Below, one piece after another: positions 35,099-45,877 of a DNA stretch of 64,000 bases. Within the stretch, counting starts at the first letter, position 1, and every line of letters begins with the position of its first letter. The notes below the pieces were generated by a model. That model saw only the letters and a program-made list of their open reading frames with translations. It was not told the origin of the DNA and made no database searches. Source of the DNA: Oscheius dolichura (taxonomy: Eukaryota > Nematoda > Chromadorea > Rhabditida > Rhabditidae); NCBI GenBank assembly GCA_932521035.1, contig OW051494.1:1040001-1104000 (forward strand). The letters run 5' to 3'. Position numbers and translations under genes: made by a program.

Positions 35099-35734
35099 AT
35101 GTCACGGGTCTTACGGGTCCCACAGCGAAGTCAACGCTATTCCCTAGTGTTTTTATTCTCCTTTCCTACTGATATTGCCACTTTTGGTCGACTTAACCTA
35201 ATCCGACCAGAAGAAGACGCCTTTCGACCGAAAGAGAGCCGCTTTGACCGAATCTTGTCGAGTCGACCTCGACCGATCGGAAATCGGCGCGTGGCAGTTG
35301 AGAGAGACTCGCCAGTCAGTTCATTCTCTTACCGCAGTCTGAAGAGCCCTCGTCGCCCTCTCCGCAACAACTTCCTCATCGTCGTCGCCGTCGCCTCCAT
35401 GCCGTCCTTCAATATCTTCTTCTGGAGTCTCTCCGTCAAGAAGCGCAGCCGCCAGGACGACAGCTCCTTCTTCTATAAGAAGTCCTACCCGCCGTCGGCT
35501 ACTGTGATGTTTGGTGAATTTATCGGCAGCCGGATGCCGTCAACCGTGGAGAAGCTCGATGGCCGCCGGGTCAGTATGCTGAGGACCAGACGCGACGAGA
35601 CCGAACAGCAACGACTACTACTACAACTGCAGCAGCAGCAGCAACTGCACTACTTTCCGCGACATCTTACTATTTCTGTGAATTATCCTCGTCATTATTG
35701 TCTATCTGTCTTCTTCTATTTCTTCTTTTTATGA
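35099..35734 (+). CDS. Possible 211-aa basic protein
   Basis: A long open frame just outside the right arm. Its middle (MPSFNIFFWSLSVKKRSRQD, then SSFFYKKSYPPSATVMFGEF) has GC-rich third positions like a real exon. The N-terminus is Arg-rich and the C-terminus contains a short Gln run (CAG repeats) followed by a Phe-rich end that looks non-coding. Possible donors inside (after VMFG) suggest that the true gene may be spliced. No homologue recognised; coding status is uncertain. Confidence 0.35.
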   Translation: MSRVLRVPQRSQRYSLVFLFSFPTDIATFGRLNLIRPEEDAFRPKESRFDRILSSRPRPIGNRRVAVERDSPVSSFSYRSLKSPRRPLRNNFLIVVAVASMPSFNIFFWSLSVKKRSRQDDSSFFYKKSYPPSATVMFGEFIGSRMPSTVEKLDGRRVSMLRTRRDETEQQRLLLQLQQQQQLHYFPRHLTISVNYPRHYCLSVFFYFFFL

Positions 35735-36080
35735 TGATTTTTATTTTTATTCTTATATTTTATACTTTTTATCGGCTTCATTTTGCTCACTTTGGACGGG
35801 AGATCGTTCTTCTTGAAGAGATCCGTCGTCTTCACTTCAATCCCCTTGAAAACACCCGAAATATAATCTTGTCGCCCCCAAACTACGGAATTCTGAATGG
35901 AAAGGACTCTAGCACTTTCTTCTACCGTAGCAGATGACTCTAGGGGTAGGAGGAGGCTATAGTAACCCGGTAAAACTCGAAGAGTAAAGTCCGGGGTCAA
36001 TTTTCAAGCAGGGCAGGCTCTGCGCTTTTATAAGCCTGCTGTGTTACAAGAATTCAAGAGATTTTCAAACTTTACTGGCT

Positions 36081-37275
36081 TTACAACAGACAGCAACAAC
36101 TGAACCAGCCTTTGCCTTCCCCAATCCGGGGGAAAGACATTAGACGGGGAGAATCGGTAGCAGTCGCCGGATTACGAGTAGCCCGACGGACAGGAGTACG
36201 CGGTTCAGTCAAAATGGGAAAGGAGGTCAAATCGTGGGGAGGGGTGGCCTTCGGTCCGGGGAGATCCGGCTCTGGAGCGGTTAGAGCTCGATAGCTCTTC
36301 TCCTCTGAGAGCATCGTCTTCCAGTTGGTCTCGCGGGGATAGCCGATTCGGGAAAATCGGGTAGAGAAGCACTGTCGTCCCTTCTCTTCAATGTCACAAA
36401 TGAAACAGGGCTGGGTCGGGCGGCCGGAGAAGAAGAATTCCCATATTTGGAGGCCCATGGAGAGGCTGGCGATGGATATCCGGGCTCGTTGTCTTTGAGC
36501 AGAAGTGGAATTCCCCTCGATGAGGCGATGTTCATCATCCATTCGTTTCAGGACTCGAAGATATTCAGCCGTGGGGCAGCCGGACTGAAAATATCGTTAG
36601 TTGGGTTACTATAGGAGCTAGGGGCCAAAAACTTCAATTCGAAGGGTCCTGGAGCGATCTAGGACGGGAAAAAGGACTCGTGCGTCCCGAAACGAAGACA
36701 TTCGATTACAGTAATCGTTGGGAATCAAATAATGCGCTTAGGTCGCTTCAGGACCTTTGGATTTAGGCTGCAGTATCGAGGGACCAAGAACTCCAGACCA
36801 TCCGGGTCCTGCAGCGATCTAGAAGAGTATTAGGGCTCTCAAAAAATAGTGGATCTTTCCAATGGTCCCATAACGAAAATACTTGGCTACAGTAAGCTTT
36901 CCGAATCAATTAAAACGCTATGATCGCTTCAGGACCCGGAAATTGGAGTTCCTTTCCCTCCAAAGAAGAATTGAGACAAACTCACCCATTTATCGTCTTC
37001 ATTTTGAATGAATTTCCCCTCAGCGTCTCCTCTCTTCATATAATAGTTATTTAGTCCTTTAAATAGAGCATCGACTTCTTCTCCCAGTAGTAAAGCAGCC
37101 ACATGTCTGCCCCATCGGCAACTGAGATAGAGGGAGAGGATTTCTGACCTTCGATGGGATAGAGGGAACTAAAAACGGCTATTTTCGAGAGAAAAATAGA
37201 GGGGAAACGAACTTTTGATATGATTTTCTTTTGTAGATCTTCTGGAATAGATAGGAGATTGAAGAAGGCGACCAT
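36081..37275 (-). CDS. F-box-like protein (249 aa)
   Basis: Three exons on the minus strand join in phase 0: 37275-37213, 37168-36986, 36584-36081. The start MVAFFNLLSIPEDLQKKIIS, then K and FPLSHRRSEILSLYLSCRWG, resembles an F-box (LxxLPxDLxxKI...CxxW), which would bind Skp1 in SCF ubiquitin ligases. The remainder has no recognised substrate-binding domain; it contains PCFICDIEEKGRQCFS and a Pro/Thr/Arg-rich tail ending FSCCCLL. The intron directly after IISK occupies the same place as in the FLFTG genes and the PDZ gene. F-box assignment is tentative. Confidence 0.6.
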
Positions 37276-38086
37276 CCTCGACGGAGAGGAGAATTTATTT
37301 GAAGGGGGAAGGGAAAGCGAGGCGGATCGTTGGAATCAATCGATTTATTTGATGCATGATCTTTGAAACGGAAAGCTGAAGTTTCAAAAGATCAATAGAA
37401 GAGGGAAGAACGCGATTGAAAAGTCAAAAACCAGAAGTAGAACTGGAAACGGCTTACAGTAAATAACTACAGTAGACTGGGGTCAAAACCACACATGGGC
37501 AAACCGCGCAATTTGGGGCGCGCCTTGTTTTTGGTTATAGACTGGCATGCCAGGCGTTTGTGTCCGTATCTCGGCTATTTCTTAGTCGATTTCAAAAATT
37601 CAAAGATCTCGTTGAAGAGCACGTCAAGGCGATTCTAATGAACCTAGTGTCATCTCAACCGTCCCGAAATAACATTTGTAACCCCACAAACTTTTCTTCA
37701 CCCGTCGCGAGACCCTGGGAAATTTTTTTTTTGAAAAAAAACTCACGCCCCCCGTTGTATACCGCAAAATAGCGTGCCTCTTTAGAAAGCAGCCGCTCTC
37801 ATTCCCGTTCCGGTCTTCTGGCTGCCACTTTCTTCTAGTCTTCATCCTGTCTCGGTTCCCTTCAGCCCTGCAATGGCTACGGACGGCCGGCAAAAATCGG
37901 AATCCATCCCTTGACAGATTTCATCAAAGAACCTGACCATTTCCAGTGGTTTCCTTGTTTTTTCCCCGTCCCTTACATTGTTATCCGACTCCCGTCAGAA
38001 TTTTCGAAGAGCTTTTTCCCCGACAACGTGCCTAGCAACGATGGCCACAGCCCTGGATGGGCCACGTTCGGGTCCTCCAATTTCAG

Positions 38087-41000
38087 ATGTTCCTCTTCAT
38101 TTTTTCCTTATATTTATTTGGTTCAGTTAATTGTCAGAATGCCACAGGTAAGGATGGAATCGCTGCAGGACCCAATAGTTCAGATCTTCTTCTAAATTAT
38201 TCTGGACTGCCGCCGGCTCCAAATGGCAGGTCGCCCCCGCCTCCTTCACCGCCTATTACCAATTTGACGTCTCCCAGTCCAAATAAATGGAAGATTGTTG
38301 AAAATCCCAGTAACATGGCTCCTTGTTGACTTCTAAAATATATATATTTCCAGATAGAACCACTAATATTACAGGGGTGCTTCTTCCTATCTATGGGATC
38401 CAGGTCAATCCGAACCAGAGTCTGACAGAAGAGGAGAAGACCCAGGTTTGTGGAGGAGTGAAGGGATACGGTAGAGAAATAGAGAGGGTTTTAGGAACAG
38501 TACTCAGTTTTTACACCAACACAGTACTTTAAAATGAGAATTACAGTACTCCGGGCAGAGGAGAGAGTCCCGGGAAGATTCCAACTACCGATTCCCTGGT
38601 GGGAGGCTCATTCCTTTGTTGCTTTGCCTAGTTTTCGCTATGGGATTTTTACCATTAAACGTAGCTCTCCAGTAGCTTCTTTAAAGGACTACTGACATCC
38701 TACAGTAACCCTACAATAGAGAAGCAGCTATCTAGACCCCTAAATTTAAAGCCAACTCTTCCTTATTTCAGTTATTCCGCCAATGGGGAGCTGCCGTCGT
38801 CCTCAAGGGTGCCTCCCAAGGCCGGGCAGCCATGTCCGACTTGCGAATTGACGCCTGCTGTTATCCAGGCACTTTCTCCTCCTTTTTTAATAGCAAATAA
38901 ATCTGTTCAGGGCCCCAGTTGCTGAATTCTACTGTATTCAACTGTGCCCAGCTGGCTACTGCCAATGAGACGGTCTTCGAAGCCCAGGATTTCTTCCAAC
39001 AGCTGGAACAGGCCAATGTCTCGCTGACTAACTGCTCCCCACCCGTAGCTGTTGAATATTCCCGTCATTTACGAGATGTCAGCCAACTAAAAGAGGCCCT
39101 ACCAATGGCTGGAGGAGATTTTGGGACTCGGCTAGCTGTAGGTGGCCTTTCCCTTCGGGACTCATAGCCCTTTTTAGTCTGCCTACTCCCAGGGAATGGA
39201 TATGTTGTCTGCTCTCTCTCCTGCTCAAGTCCAGGCGTTGAATAGCCTTATTTCCTCCTACAACGGGCCCCTACCACCAGGGAGGATGCACCTACCGCCT
39301 CAGAATGGTACTGGTAACTGGTCGACAGACTCCTGGTTGAATTCCCCGCCATTTGATGGAAATTGGAATGGTACAAATGGTACAGTAACCCTTCCCTGGC
39401 AGCAGCCCTTGAATAACGGTTCTAATGGCTTTGGAGCGCTTTTCCCGGTCCCTATTCCAATCCCGGGACCTGGAGCAGCTCCCTGGCTAACGTCTCCACC
39501 AAATGGCTCCTGGAGCGGGAATTACAGTAATCCAGGAGACTATTTCTATGGAACTGGAGGAACCCCGCCTCCGTTTATTGGAAACTGGACTTATAATGAG
39601 AGAGGAGCGCTGTTAGGAATGTTCAATAACACAGCGGAAATTCTCAATGGGTCTCGGAGCGAAATATTCAACAGAACCTCTCTGCCTTCGCCGCCGTTCA
39701 ACGGGTCCTGGAGCGATCTCCTCAACGGAACTGGAGGGAACCTCTCCTGGTCAGGATTGCCTCTCTACAATGGAAATTGGAATTCGTCGGACCTTTTCCC
39801 AGTTCTCAATGGCTCCTGGAACGATATTTTGAACGCTACAGGACCCTATCCGGACCTTCTTCCCTCTATTTTCAATGGGACGTGGAATGGAACCCTGCCG
39901 GATATCTTAAACGGCACAAATGCGGCTGGCTGGCTTCCTGGTGGGATTTTCAATGGCTCCTTTACCAACGCCTCGGGAGTGTTCAATGGCTCCTGGAACG
40001 GACTCTTTAATGGCACATCAGGACCAGGATTAATCCCTCTTCCTATCCTGTTTAATGGAAATGGATCTCCTTGGCTCAATAACAACGGAAGTTGGAATGG
40101 AACCGGCCCTCCTCCCTGGCTAGGCCGGCCACCGCAACGGGATCCTTTCCAGAGACGTCGAGGCTGCCATTGGAATTCCACCGATGTTGATGTATTTTTA
40201 AATGAGACAGGAGCACCGCCTGATTGGGTGGCTAAATTTTTGAGCGAAAGTAATGAGACGGATTTTGAAGAGGAGGAGGAGGGCTGCGGCGGGTTCCGCG
40301 ATTCCAGGTCAGTTAATTTGTAGCTGGTCGGCGCGCCCTCGCACTCGTAAAATCTCGGCAGAATGATTATTTTTAGATTCACGACTGCTAAACCTTTAAT
40401 TTTGTCCTCCTGCTGAGGGTTTACGGGTGCGGAGAAGGCATAAAAAGCCTGCCAACTGGGTCAAATTCAAAAAAATCGCAAATTCCAGGCATCGAAAAGA
40501 ATTCAACGTTTGTGACCGTGATTTCTGGCAGAAGAACTTTACCAACGATACAAAAATGTACAAAAAGATCGTCTGTTTACCATATATTCCTGTAAAAATG
40601 ACTGTTATAGGAAAAAATGTTCGGGAATCATCTCTCCACCATCGAACAGTTCGCCGCGTTTGCCAAGAATCTCTCCATGACCGATCAAAACTTCACTGAG
40701 GTCTGCCCCAGTTTTTTTTAAAACAATTATAGTACTTTTAGCAATGCTACGAACTGCTGAATCAGACAAATTTGAAAGAAATCCTGGTCGGATTGAAGAA
40801 TGGAAACCTGGATTTGGGGTCGATCATTGAGATCTTCGGGGTCAACGGCAGTAGCGGGGGGATCAATGGGATTCTCTCGACATTCAACAGCGGGCAGAGT
40901 AATAATGTGGGTTTACTGTAGAATTTCTATTGGAAGGGTCGGGGTCCGGGACCAGGGTTCCGCATCGAAAACGCAAGTCTATTCCGGGGGCCTCCAGGCG

Positions 41001-41675
41001 TCTAAAATTTTACCAAACGGGTTACTGTAACCGTTTCTCTCCGTGTCCAGGGGCACCAAGGCCTCTCACCTGCTTTCCTCTGCTCCTGGCCTCCAAATTG
41101 GCTCTGATTACTGTACCCTGCCGCCTGTCCCAAAGCCTTTGCTCCAAAGGAATGGAGGCTTGAAAGATTCAGGAAGACTCTCTGACGTTAAATAGAGTAC
41201 TGTAAGTTCCATCGCCTCGAGACCAAGGCTCTAAACAGTCTCCAATTCCCCTTCCCTGTCTTCAGGTACAGTATCCCCCTCAAAAAGCCTCCCAGGCTTC
41301 AACCGTTCGTCCTCCTCTGGTCTCTTGTAAAAAATAGGGTATGCAATTTTTCAGTCCTTGACCGCTTCACTGTCTAACTACTTCAATGGAGTCAGTTCCT
41401 CCTCCGGCTCTACTCTTCAGAACCTATTGAACCAATTCGGCGGCTCCCTGTCTAATATGTTCAACGGGGCCAGTTCCTCTTCCTCGTCACTTCTTTCCAC
41501 CCTCAAGAATCAGTTTACCAACTCGGGAGGAAGTTCCCTGATGAATTCCCTACTTGGAAGTGGCAGCCCTTCCGGGCAGTCGACATTTTCGGCGGCTAAA
41601 AATGCCATTTTGAGTAGGATTGGAATGCCAACTGGCGGTGGATATCAGCCGAATGTTTATGGCAAGAAGAAATAA
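38087..41675 (+). CDS. Large secreted Asn-rich glycoprotein (808 aa)
   Basis: Nine exons join in frame: 38087-38309, 38354-38445, 38772-38868, 38911-39137, 39178-40307, 40489-40570, 40611-40700, 40742-40906, 41355-41675. The ATG directly follows a TTTCAG acceptor, and the first residues MFLFIFSLYLFGSVNC are a signal peptide. Exon 5 is built from variable repeats such as FNGSWNGLFNGT and ILNGSW, giving roughly thirty N-x-S/T sequons. Short Cys-containing segments flank it (DACCYPG, VFNCAQLA, CHWNST, VCDRDFW, QCYELL). The C-terminus is Ser/Asn-rich with three NQFG/NQFT-like units and ends GKKK. Intron 3 starts with GC instead of GT. I recognise no family; an extracellular matrix, cuticle or surface-coat role is speculation. 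Confidence 0.7.
40334..40430. mobile_element. Short MITE related to family A, diverged centre
   Basis: Facing motifs GCACTCGTAAAATCTCGGCA and CTGAGGGTTTACGGGTGC, about 60 bases apart, match the inner ends of family A. The centre differs from the complete copies. It lies in intron 5 of the glycoprotein gene. Confidence 0.6.
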
Positions 41676-41763
41676 AATAAGAGAAATAAATATTGTTGAT
41701 ACTGTAGAACAAAAAGAAGAAAAGAGTGTAGAAATTACTTTATTATCCTCTACATTTTCAGTT

Positions 41764-42876
41764 TTACTTGGGAGCCGGCGGCGGCAACGGGGGCACGCCA
41801 GCGAGCCCCTCATCCGGCAGGCGGTCAGACGACGGCGGCGACTCGGCCCCGACCGGCAGCGGGGCGGCATCCATCTTCGGCTGCTGTTCCAGCTTCTTCA
41901 GCGGGTCCTCTTCCATCGGCAGAGCTGCGATCTTGGCCTGATGGTCGGCCATCCTCTCGGCGGGGCTCTTCATCTTCTCGTTGGAGATGGCCGGCCGGAG
42001 GGGAGTCGTGATCTTCTCGAATTCGGTCTCCGCCTCCAGACTGGGTGACTTGGACTTCTTCCGGGGGCGCTTGACCTTCTTCTCGTCGTCCTTCTTCAGT
42101 TCGGGCTCCTCCTTCTTGGCCACCGCCACCGCCTCCTCCGGCAGGGACAGGGGCACCAGCTGCTCGGCACTTGCCTTCCGGACCATCAACTCCTCGGCGC
42201 TCTTCTTCCTTCCCGTCTCGATGAACGGCCGACTGGGGGCTTCGGTCTCTTCGAATACCGTCGGCGGGTCTTCTATCGTCTTCTGCCTCGTTTGCCGCTT
42301 GCCGGCTTCCTTTTTCGTCTCCTCCACGGCCGTCGTCGCCACCACCTCCGGCTGGGGGCTGGCCTTCGTCCGCTGGTGCTCGGCCATCAGTTCCTCGCCG
42401 CTCTTCTTCTTCTCCACGTCAATGGCCGGTCGAAGGGGAGCTGCGATTATCTCGAACAGGGTGCGCGGGTCGTCCTCGGCCTTCTTCAGCGGTTCCTTCT
42501 CCTTCCTGTCCTCCCTCTTCTCCTCCTTCTTCTCCTCTTTCTTCTCCTCCACCTCCGGCTTCTTCACCGCCTTCTTCAACTCGTCCATCGACGGCGTCCT
42601 CTTGAGCCCGACCGTCGGCGCTTCGTCGGCTGTGCCCGTGTTCGTGTCGGGATTCGGCGAGGAGAAGACGTTGTTTCCTCGCTGGCGACTCTTGTTTCTT
42701 CTCGGTGCTCTGGCTTTGGACGGGATCCTTTTCGGCTTGCTACCTGGAGACGAACGACGCTCGAATTTCGACGTAGCGACAGGCGGAGGAGGCGGATAGG
42801 CCGGGGAGACGATGGGTGCAGGAGGCGCCGGCTGATGCTGCTTTCGATGGACGAACATGGCTTTGAAGTAGTCCAT
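41764..42876 (-). CDS. Lys/Glu-rich protein with a triplicated module (370 aa)
   Basis: A single open frame starting MDYFKAMFVHRKQHQPAPPA. The chain is very rich in Lys, Glu and Pro. Three copies of a module of about 35 residues are visible: LFEIIAAPLRPAIDVEKKKS with ELMAEHQ; VFEETEAPSRPFIETGRKKS with EELM; and FEKITTPLRPAISNEKMKSP with MADHQ. A divergent paralogue lies head-to-head at 43092-43878. No membrane segment or known domain is seen, and most of the chain is probably disordered. A cytoskeletal or chromatin-associated role would be guesswork. Confidence 0.6.
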   Translation of the reverse strand: MDYFKAMFVHRKQHQPAPPAPIVSPAYPPPPPVATSKFERRSSPGSKPKRIPSKARAPRRNKSRQRGNNVFSSPNPDTNTGTADEAPTVGLKRTPSMDELKKAVKKPEVEEKKEEKKEEKREDRKEKEPLKKAEDDPRTLFEIIAAPLRPAIDVEKKKSGEELMAEHQRTKASPQPEVVATTAVEETKKEAGKRQTRQKTIEDPPTVFEETEAPSRPFIETGRKKSAEELMVRKASAEQLVPLSLPEEAVAVAKKEEPELKKDDEKKVKRPRKKSKSPSLEAETEFEKITTPLRPAISNEKMKSPAERMADHQAKIAALPMEEDPLKKLEQQPKMDAAPLPVGAESPPSSDRLPDEGLAGVPPLPPPAPK

Positions 42877-43091
42877 AGCGACCACCTGCCACTGGTGATC
42901 AGAATATAAATGAGAGAGATGGAGAGTGGCCAGATAGTTTACAGCTAAAACGGATTTATAAGCCGATAAGCCTTTTCAAGGGGTGGTGGAACCGGAAGAA
43001 GGGCTGGTGGCTGGGCAGGACGGAACAGCCTTCTCGAGGGGGTCGGGGATAGGGAAAAGTACTGGGAATAGAGAGGTGCAGTAGGGGACGA

Positions 43092-43878
43092 ATGCCCGAG
43101 TCCAACACAAGGAGCACTCGTTGGATCGGGCCGCTCTTGAACCCGTCCGAGTTGAGCCTTCTTCAATGGCCCGGACCATTTCGCTTTGATCTCCAGCAGC
43201 AGCTGGCCGTTATAGAATTCTTCAAAGCCATGTTTTTGCGTCGAAAGCAGCAGCAGGCAGCCACCACCGCGGCTGCCCAGCAGCGATCATCGTCTCCTGC
43301 TTTGGGCCTCTCCAGCCGTTTCTGCCTCTCCGCAGCCGAAGCAACAGGACCAGCAGCCAGCGGATTATGCCTCCCCAAGTCGGTACGGAAAGGTGGAGCC
43401 GACGAAGAGATGGTAACAAAAAAAAACCACTGGTAACAAGATGGGCAAGAAAAGTCCGCGTCGTGTGTCGCCGGCTGGCCTCAACTCGTCCGATATGACA
43501 ACGGCTGTGGAGGTGATTAGCAGTGGAGGAGTGAAGAAGACACCATCTGGAGAGGATGTGAAGAAGACGAAGATGAGGAAGCCGAAGGAGGAGGACAGGA
43601 AGGAGGATAAGAAGGAGACCAAGAAAGGCCGCAACCCTGTCTCCAGGACGGAATTCGAGAAGGTGGCCGCTCCGTGCCGGCCGGCCGTGGACAAGACCAA
43701 AATGAAGAGTGCCGAAGAATTGTTTGCCGAGCATCAGGCAAGGTTGAGTGCCGAGAAGACAGACGGCAAGCAGCTGCCCCCGCCGACGAAGGGACAACAG
43801 GGAAAGATGGAACGAAACCAGCCGAGTGCGCAGATGCCGGTCTACTCGGCTCGCTTCCCTGGAACTGATCTACGCTAA
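43092..43878 (+). CDS. Paralogue of the triplicated-module protein, reading frame interrupted
   Basis: The first part (43092-43436) contains EFFKAMFLRRKQQQAATTAA, matching DYFKAMFVHRKQ of the neighbour. The second part (43441-43878, another frame) has VKKTPSGEDVKKTKM, FEKVAAPCRPAVDKTKMKSA and EELFAEHQ, one copy of the repeated module. The two frames meet at an A-run followed by repeated CACTGGTAACAAG-type sequence. No intron of normal size joins them in frame, so either an intron was missed, the A-run length is wrong in the assembly, or the gene is broken. The two paralogues are transcribed away from each other, with about 215 bases between their start codons. Confidence 0.5.
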
Positions 43879-43950
43879 AAAGAGACACACAAACGAGAAC
43901 AGGACATAATAAAATATTTCTGCTAGTTTATATCCTTTCATCTCAAAAGA

Positions 43951-44218
43951 TTAGCCTCGAATGATAGTCTCCTTCTCGATAACTCGTGATCCAAATCCTC
44001 CTCCATAGGGGCGACCGAAGCCGCCGCCGCCTCCTCCAAAGCCACCGCCGTAGGGTCGTCCCCATTGTCTTCTCTCCCTCACCAATGGGCTGTGGTTATC
44101 ACTGAAATTTTTTGACATTAAGTATTCTATTAATTATAATATAAAAATGCATTAAAACTGACGCTTGGGTGGAGCAGACGGCGAGGAGGGCCAGGAAAAG
44201 GACAGCTAAGAATTTCAT
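43951..44218 (-). CDS. NLP/CNC-like secreted Gly-rich peptide precursor (68 aa)
   Basis: Exons 44218-44163 and 44101-43951 join through a GTCAGT...TTTCAG intron. A signal peptide (MKFLAVLFLALLAVCSTQA) is followed by a short pro-segment ending in the basic site RERR, then QWGRPYGGGFGGGGGGFGRP and a repeat of YGGGFG. QWG after a basic site and YGG/FGG repeats are characteristic of nematode NLP/caenacin antimicrobial-type peptides, which are induced in the epidermis by infection or wounding. The C-terminal SRVIEKETIIRG is not typical. The family call is by composition and layout, so moderate. Confidence 0.65.
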
Positions 44219-44717
44219 GTTTTTGATGGGAGTAGGGTGGGGAGTCTTCTTAAACTCGAGAGTTATATAGTAGTCCCCCTCCTCCTCCATTACACTATGG
44301 TTAAAAAAATAGGGGAGATCATTTCTGAGATGTTACTACAGTAGTAAACAAACGGGTGAGAGAGCAGACGGGGAATTTTGGAAATGGACTGGTCTCGCGT
44401 CATCTCTCTCGATCATTTCGGGCGGGGAGTTGGCTAAATATACTGTAGAGAGTAGTATTTGACTATTTCTCTCCGTCTTGGGAAGAATAGAACAGGATCA
44501 AAATGATGATCTCGACCATTGTTTTAAACATGGGAAAGAAACAGGTTAGAAGAGGGTGATCCTTGTTGTTATTTCTTCTCCTGGGCGCAATTCGATTCCG
44601 ACAGTGAACTATGGTGCAAAAATAGAGAGGACACCATTGGTTTCTACTTGAAATTAGAAAGAGTCTCGAAGAATAGCGATAGAAACCTTGTAACCCCCGG
44701 CAGAATAGAGAAATCCC

Positions 44718-44836
44718 GCTTACGGCCATACCACGTTGAAAGTACGCCATCCCGTCCGATCTGGCAAGTCAAGCAACGTTGGGCCCGGTTAGTACTTGGA
44801 TCGGAGACGGCTTGGGAATCCCGGGTGTCGTAAGCT
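44718..44836 (+). rRNA. 5S ribosomal RNA
   Basis: The same 119-base gene as at 24763, beginning GCTTACGGCCATACCACG and ending GTCGTAAGCT, followed by a T-run (TTTTTTCTTTT). The flanks differ from those of the other copy beyond a few bases, so the two are dispersed single genes. It lies about 140 bases upstream of the FLFTG-type gene on the same strand. Confidence 0.95.
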
Positions 44837-44972
44837 TTTTTCTTTTCATTCTTGACCAAATTTTTACCCAATGTGGAATTCCCAATGTTCAAAATGTAAC
44901 CTTTCCTGATATCAGTAGTAATATTGATGAAGTTCTTTTTCTTATCTTTGCCTTTTGCCTTTCTATCGAGCT

Positions 44973-45478
44973 ATGCCTCTCTGTCCTATCAATATTACAT
45001 CAAAACAGAAGAGACATGCAGAAATTGACCTCTACTCCAATATTCCCCCTCATTTACTTGTAAAAATTATTGAAAAAGTAGGAAGCTTCTCGTGAAATAA
45101 TATATAGAAAATTAGATGACATCAGTGGCTGCTTTTCGTTTTCTTTTCACCGGAAGACGTGGCCTCTACTTGGTTGAACATGCTCGGCCGGATCTCTGCA
45201 GCCTTCGGGGAAAATATTTACCAGCTCCTGTCCATTCCCCACTGGTTAGAGAAAAACTATCAAAATGTCTCAGACGGTGTGGATATATATTGTATCTATC
45301 GTTATTTTCTCTGAGCCTCGTGGGGGTAGTCGCCATTCTCGTTGGGTGCATCACTAATCAAGGGACGCTTCTCCTCGTTGGGGCTATTATCTGCCCGTCC
45401 ACAGCTATTATTTACTTTCTTGTCTATTTCTTTCACTTTATTTTTAGTTCATTTTGTTCAAATCCTTTTAAAAATTGA
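44973..45478 (+). CDS. Second FLFTG-type membrane protein (155 aa)
   Basis: Exon 1 (44973-45077) starts MPLCPINITSKQKRHAEIDL and ends PPHLLVKIIEK. Exon 2 (45116-45478) starts MTSVAAFRFLFTGRRGLYLV and ends with a long hydrophobic region (ILYLSLFSLSLVGVVAILVG and AIIYFLVYFFHFIF, likely two to three membrane helices). The phase-0 intron lies exactly where it does in the genes at 16374 and 32003, and both flanking motifs align, so the three are paralogous, with this one strongly diverged and lacking the Lys/Glu tail. Function unknown. Confidence 0.6.
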
Positions 45479-45877
45479 AAGGAAGCCATTTGTTTCTCAT
45501 TTATTCTTCTTCTTCTCGTATTTTAGAACTTTTCGCCGCTGCCAGAAGTTGCCAAAGCTCCAAATTATTGACAACTGCATGTTTATACCGATATTCGATG
45601 TAAGTAAGAATGTATAACAAAAACCACAATGTTTCGAATGATTTGTAAAGCAGAAAACATTGTCAACAATATCCAGGAGCCATTTGTTTCTCCGTTGACA
45701 ATGAAATCATAAAAAAAGATGCCATATGGAAATAATCGAGAAAAACAAAAAAAGCAACATAAATGGACGATAATAATGAAACAAGGATGCAAAAATAATT
45801 ATAAGAACACCCCATCCAGTTCAAATTTATTGGTCTGGTTTGGGGTCAGTTTTGGTCAGTCGGGTCAGTCGTCGTCC

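Noticed and set aside
41981-42909. Large Ser/Phe- and Leu/Arg-rich open frames on the plus strand
   Set aside because: Mirror of the Lys/Glu-rich gene on the minus strand; low complexity and no start context.
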